A DNA stretch of 64,000 nucleotides from Mycobacterium sp. Aquia_216 (GTDB lineage Bacteria; Actinomycetota; Actinomycetes; Mycobacteriales; Mycobacteriaceae), in the NCBI RefSeq assembly GCF_026723865.1, contig NZ_CP113529.1, forward strand, positions 5,952,001 through 6,016,000, read 5' to 3'. The notes beneath the pieces are model-generated. The model saw only the letters and a list, made by a program, of their open reading frames with translations, was not told the origin of the DNA and searched no databases. Of this stretch, positions 11,457 through 20,119 are shown one piece after another. Made by a program: the position numbers and the translations under genes. The first letter of the stretch is position 1; every line of letters begins with the position of its first letter.

Positions 11457-13772
11457 ATGGCGAGTTTCGGCGGCGACCTGCTCGCTGTCGCGCTCGCCGG
11501 TACCGCTGCGGACGAGCATCCGCTGCGCCACGTCGCGGAGCTGCCGGCCCGCAGCGGCCGGCCCCATGTTTGGCCGGAATGGGCCGAACCCGACGTCGTT
11601 GCGGCCTTTGCCGACCGCGGCATCAGCACGCCGTGGTCACACCAGGCACAGGCCGCCGAATTGGCCCACGCCGGCCGTCATGTCGTGATCAGCACCGGCA
11701 CCGCCTCGGGCAAGTCACTGGCCTATCAACTGCCCGTGCTCAATGCGCTGGCGACGGACCCGTTGGCCCGGGTGCTATACCTGTCGCCGACGAAGGCCCT
11801 TGGTCACGACCAGCTGCGCACCGCGTACGCACTGACCTCCGCCGTGCCGAGACTGGCCTCTCCAGATTTCGCGGTCGCGCCCACCGCCTACGACGGCGAC
11901 AGCCCCGGCGAGGTGCGCCGCTTCGCCCGTGAGCGCTCCCGCTGGCTGTTTTCCAACCCCGACATGATCCACTTGTCCATTTTGCGAAACCATCCGCGCT
12001 GGGCGGTCTTGCTGCGCGGCCTCCGATTCGTGATCGTCGACGAATGCCATTACTACCGTGGCGTTTTCGGCTCGAACGTCGCGATGGTGCTGCGCCGCCT
12101 GCTGCGGCTGTGCGCACGTTACTCGGCAGCGCCCACGGTGATTTTCGCCAGCGCGACGACGGATTCGCCGGGCACGACGGCTTCCGAACTCATCGGACTG
12201 CCCGTCGCGGAGGTCACCGAAGACGGCTCACCGCAGGGTGCGCGCACCGTGGCGTTGTGGGAGCCCGCGCTGCGCACCGACGTGACCGGCGAGCACGGCG
12301 CCCCGGTACGCCGTTCCGCCGGCGTCGAGGCGGCGCGGGTGATGGCGGACCTGATCGCCGAGGGAGCCCAGACACTGACATTCGTACGCTCCCGGCGGGC
12401 GGCCGAATTGACGGCGCTGGGCGCCCGGGCGCGCCTCGATGACGTCGCCGCGGACCTATCCCAGACGGTGGCGTCCTACCGGGCCGGTTATCTCGCCGAG
12501 GACCGCAACGCCCTGGAGCGCGCGCTGGCAGAGGGCCGATTGCGCGGTTTGGCCACCACCAACGCGTTGGAGTTGGGTGTCGACATCGCCGGGCTGGATG
12601 CGGTGGTGCTCGCCGGGTTTCCCGGGACGGTGGCGTCGTTCTGGCAGCAAGCCGGCCGTTCCGGGCGCCGCGGACAGGGCGCGCTGGTGGTGTTGATCGC
12701 GCGTGACGATCCGCTGGACACGTATCTGGTGCACAATCCCGCGGCACTCCTGGGTAAACCGGTCGAACGCGTGGTGATCGACCCCGCCAACCCGTACCTT
12801 CTCGGACCCCAACTACTCTGTGCCGCAACCGAATTGCCACTCGAGGAAGCGGAAGTGCGGGAGTTCGGCGCCGGGCAAGTGGCCGAGGGCCTGGTAGACG
12901 ACGGGCTGCTGCGCCGGCGCAACGGCAAGTATTTCCCCGCGCCCGGCTTAGAACCGCATGGCGCGGTGGACATCCGGGGCTCGGCGGGCGGGCAGATCGT
13001 CATCGTCGAGACCGACACGGGCCGATTGCTGGGCGGTACCGGGGTCGGTCAGGCCCCCGCGTCGGTGCACCCGGGGGCGGTTTACCTGCATCAAGGCGAC
13101 AGTTACGTCGTCGATTCGCTGGATATGGAGGGCGGAATCGCCTTCGTACACGCCGAGGATCCCGGCTACGCGACGTTCGCGCGCGAAATCACCGACATCC
13201 AGGTCACCGGCAGCGGCGAGCGATCGACTTTCGGTCCGGTGACCCTGGGGGTGGTGCCGGTCAGGGTCACCCACCAGGTCGTGGGCTACCTGCGCCGGCG
13301 CCTTTCCGGGGAGGTCATCGATTTCATCGAGCTGGACATGCCCGAACAAGTCCTCGACACTACCGCGGTCATGTACACGATCACGCCGGAGGCGTTGGCA
13401 CGCAACGGGATCGACGCGCCGCGGATTCCCGGCTCGTTGCACGCGGCCGAACATGCCGCCATTGGGCTGCTGCCGTTGGTGGCCAGCTGCGACCGCGGTG
13501 ACATCGGCGGCATGTCCACCGCGCTCGGTCCGCTGGGCAAGCCCAGCGTTTTCGTCTACGACGGGTACCCGGGCGGGGCGGGGTTCGCCGAACGCGGTTT
13601 TCGGCAGGCACGGACCTGGTTGAGTGCGACGGCGGCAGCCATCGAAGCGTGCGAATGCCCGATGGGTTGTCCGTCCTGCGTGCAGTCCCCCAAATGCGGC
13701 AACGGCAACGACCCGTTGGACAAGGCGGGAGCTGTGCTGGTGCTGCGACTCGTCCTTGCCGAGTTGCCGTAG
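11457..13772 (+). CDS. DEAD/DEAH-box helicase with DUF1998 domain (MrfA/YprA-like, Rv3649 homologue)
   Basis: A 771-residue superfamily 2 helicase. Motif I is STGTASGKS (residues 79-87), motif II is DECH (195-198), and motif VI lies in QQAGRSGRRGQ. The C-terminal DUF1998 region carries a cysteine cluster (CECPMGC...C...C) expected to bind zinc. Bacillus MrfA of this family takes part in repair of mitomycin damage, and the same role is inferred here. Start ATG 11457 follows TTGGAGGGTGTGAC. In many actinobacteria this helicase sits beside the TadE-like secretion genes, as here. Confidence 0.9.
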   Translation: MASFGGDLLAVALAGTAADEHPLRHVAELPARSGRPHVWPEWAEPDVVAAFADRGISTPWSHQAQAAELAHAGRHVVISTGTASGKSLAYQLPVLNALATDPLARVLYLSPTKALGHDQLRTAYALTSAVPRLASPDFAVAPTAYDGDSPGEVRRFARERSRWLFSNPDMIHLSILRNHPRWAVLLRGLRFVIVDECHYYRGVFGSNVAMVLRRLLRLCARYSAAPTVIFASATTDSPGTTASELIGLPVAEVTEDGSPQGARTVALWEPALRTDVTGEHGAPVRRSAGVEAARVMADLIAEGAQTLTFVRSRRAAELTALGARARLDDVAADLSQTVASYRAGYLAEDRNALERALAEGRLRGLATTNALELGVDIAGLDAVVLAGFPGTVASFWQQAGRSGRRGQGALVVLIARDDPLDTYLVHNPAALLGKPVERVVIDPANPYLLGPQLLCAATELPLEEAEVREFGAGQVAEGLVDDGLLRRRNGKYFPAPGLEPHGAVDIRGSAGGQIVIVETDTGRLLGGTGVGQAPASVHPGAVYLHQGDSYVVDSLDMEGGIAFVHAEDPGYATFAREITDIQVTGSGERSTFGPVTLGVVPVRVTHQVVGYLRRRLSGEVIDFIELDMPEQVLDTTAVMYTITPEALARNGIDAPRIPGSLHAAEHAAIGLLPLVASCDRGDIGGMSTALGPLGKPSVFVYDGYPGGAGFAERGFRQARTWLSATAAAIEACECPMGCPSCVQSPKCGNGNDPLDKAGAVLVLRLVLAELP

Positions 13773-14084
13773 AGATCGCGCTGAGCAACCCTGCGGACGG
13801 CGACCGACCCCTCGACGGTCGACCTCCACGGATTCGCGTACAACAACCGCCGAATGCGTTTCCTCGCTACTGAAGATACGCCAGCGTGTTGTCTCAAAGC
13901 GCGACCATCGGCCGGTGCAGAAAACTACCAAGGCTGTGTTCTGGTTTGCAAACTTATCAGTAACCCAGCGGCGGCGAAGTCGATTCGCGGGATCATCGGC
14001 AAGGTGTTGCGCGCAGCTTTGCTGGCGCGACGACGGCGCGCCCGGAGAACCACGCCGGGCTCTCGGCGCACTAAAATCGATCGC
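13773..14084. other. 312-base gap without a convincing gene
   Basis: No supported gene. M. tuberculosis carries the short PE-family gene Rv3650 at this place, but nothing PE-like can be read here. An open frame continuous with the next gene runs upstream to 13854, but its composition (Arg-rich, no conserved start) does not look coding. The promoter of the Rv3651 homologue should lie here. Confidence 0.5.
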
Positions 14085-15122
14085 ATGGCCCACGACTGGT
14101 TGCTCGTGGAGACACTGGGGGACGAGCCCGCCGTGGTAGCGCAAGGGCGGCAACTCAAGAACCTTGTCCCGATCACGACCTTCCTCCGCCGCAGTCCCCA
14201 TCTCGCCGCTGTCCGCACCGCGATAGGCGAGTCGATGCAGACCGGCCAGGGCCTGACCAGCATCACCCCGAAGCGCGACCGGGTCATCCGCACCGAACCG
14301 GTGGTGATGTCCGACGGATTCATCCACGGTGTGCACGTCTGGACCGGACCCGCCGACATCGAGCCACCGGAGCTACCCACCGCCGGCCCACTGAAGTGGG
14401 ACCTGACCCTGGGCGTGGCCACCGACACCCGCGAGTCACTCGCCATCAGCGGTAAGAATCCCGACGTCGAAGTCACCTTCGGCCGAGCGTTTGCCGAGGA
14501 TCTTCCGTCGCGCGAACTCAATCCGAACGAAACCAAGGTGCTGGCCATGGCCGTCAAAGCCAAGCCAGGGCTAACACTGTGCAGCACTTGGGATCTCACC
14601 GATTGGCAAGGGACACCCATCCGGATAGGGTTCGTTGGCCGCAGCGCGATGGAGCCCGGACCGGACGGACGGGATCACCTCGTCGCGCGGGCGATGAACT
14701 GGCGCACCGAACTCAAGGGCCCGGTGGTCTCCACCGATGACCTGGCGCTGCGAATCCTCAACGGACTGCGGCAGGCTGGAGTACACCGAGCACTTGTCGA
14801 CCTCAAGAACTGGACGCTGCTGAAATGGCTCGACGAGCCCTGCGACTTCTACGACTGGCGGGGCGCCGACAAGGACAGGCCGCACGTCCATCCCGATGAC
14901 GCGCCCCAGATGTCGGCCATGACCAAGGAATTCAGCAAAGGGACAACCAGCCGCATGCTCCGGATGCGCGGCTTCGACGGCGATTGGGTCCCCGTGCACG
15001 TGACAGCCAACCGGGTCGAACTCGAACCCGATACCTTCGTCGGGCTGGTCTCCCTGCGCCTGCCCAGCGACGACGAGCTCGCCGGCGTCGGCATGCCAAA
15101 AGCCGCGGACGACAACGGCTGA
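14085..15122 (+). CDS. Rv3651 homologue, PAS/GAF-like domain protein
   Basis: 345 residues from ATG 14085 (MAHDWLLVETLGDEP), the same length as Rv3651, which decides this start over upstream in-frame codons. It is soluble, without signal peptide or membrane helix. The M. tuberculosis protein has been described as built from PAS/GAF-type sensor folds, but no ligand motif can be seen by eye. Its TGA directly abuts the stop of the minus-strand tad operon, so the two stops form the palindrome TGATCA. Confidence 0.85.
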   Translation: MAHDWLLVETLGDEPAVVAQGRQLKNLVPITTFLRRSPHLAAVRTAIGESMQTGQGLTSITPKRDRVIRTEPVVMSDGFIHGVHVWTGPADIEPPELPTAGPLKWDLTLGVATDTRESLAISGKNPDVEVTFGRAFAEDLPSRELNPNETKVLAMAVKAKPGLTLCSTWDLTDWQGTPIRIGFVGRSAMEPGPDGRDHLVARAMNWRTELKGPVVSTDDLALRILNGLRQAGVHRALVDLKNWTLLKWLDEPCDFYDWRGADKDRPHVHPDDAPQMSAMTKEFSKGTTSRMLRMRGFDGDWVPVHVTANRVELEPDTFVGLVSLRLPSDDELAGVGMPKAADDNG

Positions 15123-15434
15123 TCAGGCCGCGTCGGCCGGGCCGGCCCGCGCGGCGGCTTGAGCGACCCCGGCAAACACCACCGCCACGCGGACGGTGAC
15201 GACGACGTCGAGATCGTCCACCCGGCATCCGACGTCCTCGACCCGCATCGCGCGGGCTACCGCACCGGCCCGGGCGCAGGCCGCCTCCGCTCCGGAGGGC
15301 AACCGGGCCGCGGCGGCCAACGCGGCAAGATCGGCAACCGCCTGCGCGCGATGGCGTGCCACCACCGCCGCGCCGACGTAGGCGCAGGCGCCCGCAACGC
15401 ACAGCAGCACCGCAACCATGGCTGCCGCGAGCAC
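15123..15434 (-). CDS. TadE-like protein of the helicase/secretion neighbourhood (Rv3654c homologue)
   Basis: About 103 residues: an N-terminal hydrophobic helix (VLAAAMVAVLLCVAGACAYVG) followed by an Ala-rich, cysteine-containing domain. Proteins of this type are always found last in the actinobacterial tad cluster and resemble pseudopilins. Start is uncertain: GTG 15434 is the only in-frame start near the helix, but the conserved residues RDDRGSAT lie just before it and may belong to the protein. In M. tuberculosis Rv3654c has been reported to be secreted and to affect macrophage apoptosis. Confidence 0.7.
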   Translation of the reverse strand: MLAAAMVAVLLCVAGACAYVGAAVVARHRAQAVADLAALAAAARLPSGAEAACARAGAVARAMRVEDVGCRVDDLDVVVTVRVAVVFAGVAQAAARAGPADAA

Positions 15435-15450
15435 TGTCGCCGAGCCGCGG

Positions 15451-15753
15451 TCATCCCGACGGCTCCGTCGCCGAGACCGCCTTGGCGCTAATGTCCAACG
15501 CGGGCAGAATCTTTGAGCGCGCGGCGACCGTAGCGACCAGGAATTCGCCGTCGCGGCGCACCTGCACGCGCGCTCCGGCCGGCGCGATTCGGCGCGCCAC
15601 GTCGACCGCCGAGCGTTCGTCACCACGCGCGGCCAACCGGGCGGCCTCGCGGGCCGCATCGACACAGCGCACCTGCATCGACACTGCCGTGACCCCGGCC
15701 AGGCAAAGCACCAGCACCACCACCAGCGCGGCGATCGCCAATGCCGCTTCCAC
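15451..15753 (-). CDS. TadE-like pseudopilin (Rv3655c homologue)
   Basis: About 100 residues. The STVEAA motif followed by a long hydrophobic helix (ALAIAALVVVLVLCLAGVTA) is the TadE signature for a minor pilin anchored in the membrane; the rest is a soluble domain rich in Arg and Ala. The chosen GTG 15753 is the valine of STVEAA. Translation may begin further upstream, coupled to the pilin stop at 15777, so the N-terminus is unsure. It is next to the Flp-type pilin and is co-transcribed with it. Confidence 0.72.
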   Translation of the reverse strand: MEAALAIAALVVVLVLCLAGVTAVSMQVRCVDAAREAARLAARGDERSAVDVARRIAPAGARVQVRRDGEFLVATVAARSKILPALDISAKAVSATEPSG

Positions 15754-15776
15754 GGTGCTCGAGCCGGCACAACCGG

Positions 15777-15980
15777 CTAGACCTTGGTGTTGAGTGCGCG
15801 ACCGATGATGTTGGTCAACGCCGACACGATCGAGTCGCCGGTGACGACGGTGTAGAGGATCGCGCCGAAGGCGGCCGCGGCGATGGTGCCGATGGCGTAT
15901 TCGACTGTAGACATCCCCGATTCGTCCGTGGCCAGGACCGTCAACCGCGCCATCAATACGCGAAACATGTTGATCACCAA
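15777..15980 (-). CDS. Flp-type pilin, DUF4244 (Rv3656c homologue)
   Basis: A 67-residue type IVb (Flp/Tad) prepilin. A short basic leader of 22 residues ends in glycine at DESG, followed by MSTVEYA with glutamate at +5 and tyrosine at +6, the usual Flp processing signature, then one hydrophobic helix. It should be the major subunit of the pilus-like structure made by this operon. It is read as a short gene between the TadC-like and TadE-like genes. Confidence 0.88.
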   Translation of the reverse strand: MVINMFRVLMARLTVLATDESGMSTVEYAIGTIAAAAFGAILYTVVTGDSIVSALTNIIGRALNTKV

Positions 15981-16013
15981 TGTGTCCTCTCTGTTGTGGT
16001 CTCGGCTCGCCCT

Positions 16014-16607
16014 TCACAGCAATCCTGACTGCAGGACATCTCCGGCCAGCCCCGCCACCACCGGGACAATGCCCAGGCAGACAAAGGCCGGCAGGAAGCA
16101 CAGCCCGAGCGGCCCGGCGATCAGTACGCCCGCCCGCTCGGCAGCCGCCGCCGCGGCGTGCGCGGCATCGCGTCGAGACTGGTCGGCCAGTTCGGCGAGG
16201 CCGCCGGCCAGCGCCGCACCCGACGACGCCGACCGCCGCGCCAGGCGCAGTAGCGCATCGGTGGGCACGTCAACCGTCTTCTCCGGCGAGATCGACCACG
16301 CGACAGCGGGATCGGCGCCCAGCGCCAGTAGGTCAGCAGCCCGGCGCAACACCCGGGCCAGCTTCGGCGGCGCGGACGCGGCGGTCACGGCCGCCGCCGT
16401 CGACACCGCCATACCGGCCGCCAGGCACACGGCCAGCACGTCGAAGCTCGATGCGACGGCCAGCGGGTCCGGCCCGCGATCCGAAACGTCGGGCAACCCG
16501 GGCGGCAGCCGTTGCGTGGGAAGCGTTGTGCCGGCCCGCGCCCGCACCAGCGACGGACCGGGTCCGATCAACAACGCCAGGGCCAGCAATACCGCCGCGG
16601 CGCTCAT
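16014..16607 (-). CDS. TadC-like type II secretion F-family membrane protein (Rv3657c homologue)
   Basis: About 197 residues with hydrophobic helices at the N-terminus, the middle and the C-terminus, matching the platform protein family of type II secretion and Tad systems. ATG 16607 overlaps the TGA of the TadB-like gene by four bases (ATGA), which fixes the start and shows translational coupling. It is shorter than a full TadC, as is the M. tuberculosis homologue (191 residues). Confidence 0.85.
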   Translation of the reverse strand: MSAAAVLLALALLIGPGPSLVRARAGTTLPTQRLPPGLPDVSDRGPDPLAVASSFDVLAVCLAAGMAVSTAAAVTAASAPPKLARVLRRAADLLALGADPAVAWSISPEKTVDVPTDALLRLARRSASSGAALAGGLAELADQSRRDAAHAAAAAAERAGVLIAGPLGLCFLPAFVCLGIVPVVAGLAGDVLQSGLL

Positions 16608-17410
16608 GCCACGGCTCCCGCACGCCGGATGATCCGGTCGGACCACAGCAGGCCGCCGCACGCCAGCAGCGACCCGACCACCAAGAGCCACCCGCCGGCG
16701 TGCCCACTCAGCAAGAAGCTCAACGGGCGAGCACCGATCAGTTGGCCCAGCAAAACTCCCAGCACCGGCAGGCCTGCCAGTATTGTCGCGGTGGCCCGCG
16801 CCCCGGCCATGCCCGAGTCAACTCGCGCCGAGAATTGTTGGTGCTCAACGATATCGCGTTGTGCGGTACGCATCAGAGTCGCGATCGCGAGCCCGTGATC
16901 GCTGGCGAGCTGCCAGCACACGGCCAGTCGATGCCAGTGCGTGGGCTGGGCCGACGAGCGGGCCGCGGCGCGCAAGCCCGCCGAAACATCTGCACCCAAT
17001 CGCGCCCGGGCCGCGACCGCACGCAGCGATATGGCAACCGCGCCAACGGTTTCGTCGGCAGCCACACTGAACGCTTGCACCGGATGTGAGCCCACTCGGA
17101 GCTCTCCGACCACCACATCGAGGGCGGCTTCCAACGTCCGGCTCTCCTCGGTGGCGCGCCGGACGTGACGACGCCGGTGGTAACGCAAGATCGCCGTGGC
17201 GGTCACCATTGCAGCGGCTATCGCCGTCGTCAGCGGCAGCACCGTCGCGGCCGCAACAGCGGCGCACGCGGCGAGGTAGCCGGCCCCGCGGGCGCCAACC
17301 AGGATTCGTCGGCGCGCTGGCGTCGCAGCGCCGAGTCGCCGCCGCGGCGACGACGGAAAGACCAACAGCGCCGATGCCAATAGCAAGGCAGCAGGCGCGA
17401 GACCGTTCAT
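16604..17410 (-). CDS. TadB-like type II secretion F-family membrane protein (Rv3658c homologue)
   Basis: 268 residues, close to the 266 of Rv3658c. Two hydrophobic segments lie near the N-terminus and two near the C-terminus, with a cytoplasmic helical F domain between them. It should form the inner-membrane platform with the TadC-like protein and work with the ATPase. Starts at ATG 17410 within the four-base overlap ATGA with the ATPase gene. Confidence 0.87.
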   Translation of the reverse strand: MNGLAPAALLLASALLVFPSSPRRRLGAATPARRRILVGARGAGYLAACAAVAAATVLPLTTAIAAAMVTATAILRYHRRRHVRRATEESRTLEAALDVVVGELRVGSHPVQAFSVAADETVGAVAISLRAVAARARLGADVSAGLRAAARSSAQPTHWHRLAVCWQLASDHGLAIATLMRTAQRDIVEHQQFSARVDSGMAGARATATILAGLPVLGVLLGQLIGARPLSFLLSGHAGGWLLVVGSLLACGGLLWSDRIIRRAGAVA

Positions 17411-18582
17411 GCCGGCAACCGGCTTCGCAGCACGCGATGCAGCTCATCCGCATCGTCGGTCAGCCCCTGGTCGGCATGCCACGCCGTCACTGCCCGGACT
17501 CGCCCGTCGACGGGGCGCAGCACCGAGATCTCCGCGAGCCGGCGCCGGCCTCGCCGGTCCCGGGCGACGTGCAGCAGCACCTGCACCGCGGCGGCGAGCT
17601 GGCTGTGCAGCGCGGCGCGGTCCAGACCGCCGAGCGCACCCAGCGCCTCCAGCCGGGCGGGGACCTCGCCGGGATTGTTGGCATGAACCGTGCCCGCCCC
17701 GCCGTCGTGGCCGGTATTCAGCGCCGCGAGCAGGTCGACCACTTCGGCGCCCCTGACCTCACCGACCACGATGCGGTCGGGCCGCATGCGCAGTGCTTGC
17801 CGGACCAGTTGACGCACCGGAACCTCGCCCACGCCTTCGACATTGGCGCGTCTGGCGACCAGCTTGACCAGATGGGGATGCCGGGGCGCCAACTCGGCGG
17901 CATCCTCGACGCACACGATCCGCTCGGTCGGCGATACCGCACCCAGCATGGCCGCCAGCAACGTCGTTTTCCCGGCGCCGGTACCACCACACACCAGGAA
18001 CGCCAACCGGGCCGCGATGATGTCGGCCACGAGTGTGGCAGCCCGAGGGGCGATCGCACCCGCCGCGGTCAGCGCCGCCAGATCCTGCGTGGCCGGCCGC
18101 AAGACCCGCAGCGACAAACAGGTGCCGCCGGCAGCCACGGGCGGCAGGACCGCGTGCAACCGCACGGCGAAGCCGCCGGCGCCGATACCGGTCAGCTGGC
18201 CGTCGACCCAGGGCTGCGCATCATCGAGACGGCGGCCGGCGGCCAACGCCAGTCGCTGCGCCAACCGCCGCACTGCCGCCTCGTCGGCAAACCGGATGTG
18301 GCTGCGTCGCAAACCGTTTCCCGCGTCAACCCACACCGCGTCCGGCGCGGTGACCAGGACGTCGGTCGTGCCGTCGGCGCACAGCAGCGGTTCGAGGATG
18401 CCGGCGCCGGTCAGTTCGGTCTGTAGCACCCGAAGGTTGGCCAGGACCTCGGTATCGCCGAGCATCCCGCCGGATTCGGCCCGAATCGCGGCGGCCACCA
18501 CGCTGGGCCTCAAAGAAGAACCCAGCGGGGCCGATTCGGCGGCCAGCCGCTCGCGCACCCGTTCAATCAGCGAGCCGGTCAC
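17407..18582 (-). CDS. TadA/CpaF-type secretion ATPase (Rv3659c homologue)
   Basis: A 391-residue hexameric ATPase that powers pilus assembly. Walker A is GGTGAGKTT, the Asp box is in IVCVEDAAEL, Walker B is in DRIVVGEVRGAE, and the His box is GHDGGAGTVHAN. All catalytic parts are intact. GTG 18582 overlaps the stop of the upstream gene by four bases (GTGA). It is the motor of the minus-strand tad operon 15123-19679. Confidence 0.92.
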   Translation of the reverse strand: MTGSLIERVRERLAAESAPLGSSLRPSVVAAAIRAESGGMLGDTEVLANLRVLQTELTGAGILEPLLCADGTTDVLVTAPDAVWVDAGNGLRRSHIRFADEAAVRRLAQRLALAAGRRLDDAQPWVDGQLTGIGAGGFAVRLHAVLPPVAAGGTCLSLRVLRPATQDLAALTAAGAIAPRAATLVADIIAARLAFLVCGGTGAGKTTLLAAMLGAVSPTERIVCVEDAAELAPRHPHLVKLVARRANVEGVGEVPVRQLVRQALRMRPDRIVVGEVRGAEVVDLLAALNTGHDGGAGTVHANNPGEVPARLEALGALGGLDRAALHSQLAAAVQVLLHVARDRRGRRRLAEISVLRPVDGRVRAVTAWHADQGLTDDADELHRVLRSRLPA

Positions 18583-19679
18583 GCCGCCCTGGCCTTCGGC
18601 CCGGATCCCGCGCGCGGCAGTACGGCGAGCACCCGGCGAGCCGCCGCCGTCAGCGCGGATCGCCGGCCCAGGCGCAGACCACCGTGTTCCAGCTGCTCGG
18701 CCAGTTGCGGCTGCGCCCTCATCGACGCCAGCAACGGCAATCCGGCGATGTCAGCGACTTCGGCCGCCCGCAATCCGCCCGGCGACGGACCCCGCGCGAC
18801 CAACCCGAGGTTGGGATTGATCGCGGCCAGCACCGGCGTCATCGCCGCGGTCGCCGCACACGCCCGCACATCGCACGGGCTGACGACAACGACCAGGTCG
18901 GCGGCATCCAGCGCGGCTTGGGTGGCGTCGCTCAGCCGACGAGGCAGATCGCACACGACGGTGACTCCCCCGCGGCGGCCCGCGTCGATGAGCGCGTCTA
19001 CCGGCGCCGCGTCCGGCTCGTAGCCGCGCCGCGTGCCGGACAGCAAGCTGATGCCGTCCAGGCGCGGCAGCGCATCCCGCACGGCCGACCAGGTGAGGCG
19101 TCCGCCCTGCAGAGCCAGGTCGGGCCAGCGTAAACCCGGTGTGGCCTCACCGCCGAGCAACAGATCGAGGCCGCCGCCCCAGGGATCGAGATCGACTAAC
19201 AACGCGTCGGGCGCGGCCCGCGCCACTGCGGCCGCGAACAATGACGCGCCGGCCCCGCCACAACCCCCGATCACCGCGACGACCTCGCCGCGCAACCCGT
19301 CGTCCCGGATCGATTCGGCGGATTCGGCGAGCTCGCGGATCAATTCGTGTTCCTGCTCGGGCAGGCTCAGCACGTGCTGAGCGCCGACCGCAACGGCGGC
19401 AGTCCAGGTGGCAGTCGCGGGTTCGGCGGTGCTCAGCACGCTGACGTGAGCACGGCGCGGCAGACCGGCACGCCCACAGCGATCCGCGGCCGCCGCGTCG
19501 AGTACCACCGCCGCGGCCGCCGACCAGGTTTTCCGACCCACCGCCGAACCGCCAGCGTGCACCACTCGAACACCCACCGCGGCGGCCACCCGGTCCACCT
19601 CGTTACGCAAGTTCGCGTCGGCCAGCACCGCCAATACGCCCGCGGTACGCCTCGCTTCGGTGCCGGTCGTGACAGTCAC
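18579..19679 (-). CDS. ssd: Septum-site-determining protein Ssd / CpaE-TadZ-like ATPase (Rv3660c homologue)
   Basis: About 366 residues. An N-terminal receiver-like region is followed by a MinD/ParA-type domain with a deviant P-loop, GGCGGAGAS, that lacks the lysine of a normal Walker A. The DLDPWGGGLDLLLGG motif follows. TadZ/CpaE proteins place the Tad machine at the cell pole; in M. tuberculosis Ssd overproduction blocks septum formation. GTG 19679 gives the best start. It is the first gene of the tad operon. Confidence 0.85.
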   Translation of the reverse strand: MTVTTGTEARRTAGVLAVLADANLRNEVDRVAAAVGVRVVHAGGSAVGRKTWSAAAAVVLDAAAADRCGRAGLPRRAHVSVLSTAEPATATWTAAVAVGAQHVLSLPEQEHELIRELAESAESIRDDGLRGEVVAVIGGCGGAGASLFAAAVARAAPDALLVDLDPWGGGLDLLLGGEATPGLRWPDLALQGGRLTWSAVRDALPRLDGISLLSGTRRGYEPDAAPVDALIDAGRRGGVTVVCDLPRRLSDATQAALDAADLVVVVSPCDVRACAATAAMTPVLAAINPNLGLVARGPSPGGLRAAEVADIAGLPLLASMRAQPQLAEQLEHGGLRLGRRSALTAAARRVLAVLPRAGSGPKARAA

Positions 19680-19859
19680 CCCACCACCGTGCGGGCAGCA
19701 GAGGATGGGACACCAGTCCCAAAGCCGGATTTGTGGAGAGAGACGCAAGTGTGCACAAAGGCTTCGGGTCAGTGCTTGTCGAGGCTATGGATAACACCGT
19801 GCCCGCAACGCGCCAGTGGCTGTGCCGGATGGTCTGAATACCGGGAAAATTACCCCAGA

Positions 19860-19954
19860 AAAGGGACGACCCCCGCCAGGGGGGGAGGAGGCGGAGGTCG
19901 TCGTGTATCAGCCCCGGGGGGTCGGGCTGATACACCCTCGGCTCAGGCCGAGTA
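19860..19954 (-). ncRNA. 6C small RNA (B11 / ncRv13660c homologue)
   Basis: On the minus strand two strong hairpins each show a C-run in the loop, the defining trait of the actinobacterial 6C RNA. Hairpin one has an 11-bp perfect stem (19904-19914 with 19924-19934) and loop GACCCCCCG. Hairpin two (19865-19902) has stem GACGACC with an inner CCGCC/GGCGG helix and a loop with seven C residues. A third small hairpin (19937-19952) is at the 5-prime end. From the -10 TATAGT to the T-rich stretch after hairpin two is about 95 nt, matching the 93-nt B11 RNA, which lies in the same gap in M. tuberculosis. 6C RNAs pair through the C loops with G-rich mRNA sites. Confidence 0.85.
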
Positions 19955-19960
19955 ATGCTT

Positions 19961-19966
19961 ACTATA
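19961..19966 (-). promoter_or_regulatory. -10 element of the 6C RNA
   Basis: The minus strand reads TGTGTATAGT, an extended -10 (TATAGT at 19966-19961), seven bases before the predicted 5-prime end of the 6C RNA. A possible -35 TTGCGT lies upstream with a rather long 19-base spacer. Confidence 0.5.
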
Positions 19967-20119
19967 CACACGACAGTGGGGAAGGACGCAAGTAGCGGTT
20001 TTATTCGAATAAACAGATTGAGCCGCAAAAACACCGTTGGCCTCGCCTGTTACCCGCTGGTCGGTGCTCAATTCGCCGGCACCCCCCGACTCACCGACTG
20101 ACCGACCTATGCTGGGTCG

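Larger units (their letters stand above)
19680..20119. other. 440-base divergent intergenic region holding a 6C RNA
   Basis: No protein gene. The stretch lies between the divergent ssd and HAD phosphatase genes. It contains three consecutive hairpins (19865-19902, 19904-19934, 19937-19952) and a minus-strand -10 element, described as separate entries. The stretch 19954-20119 should also contain the plus-strand promoter of the phosphatase gene. Confidence 0.7.

Noticed and set aside
13854-14084. In-frame N-terminal extension of the Rv3651 homologue
   Set aside because: The ATG at 14085 gives the exact length of the M. tuberculosis protein, and the extension is Arg-rich and non-conserved in style.
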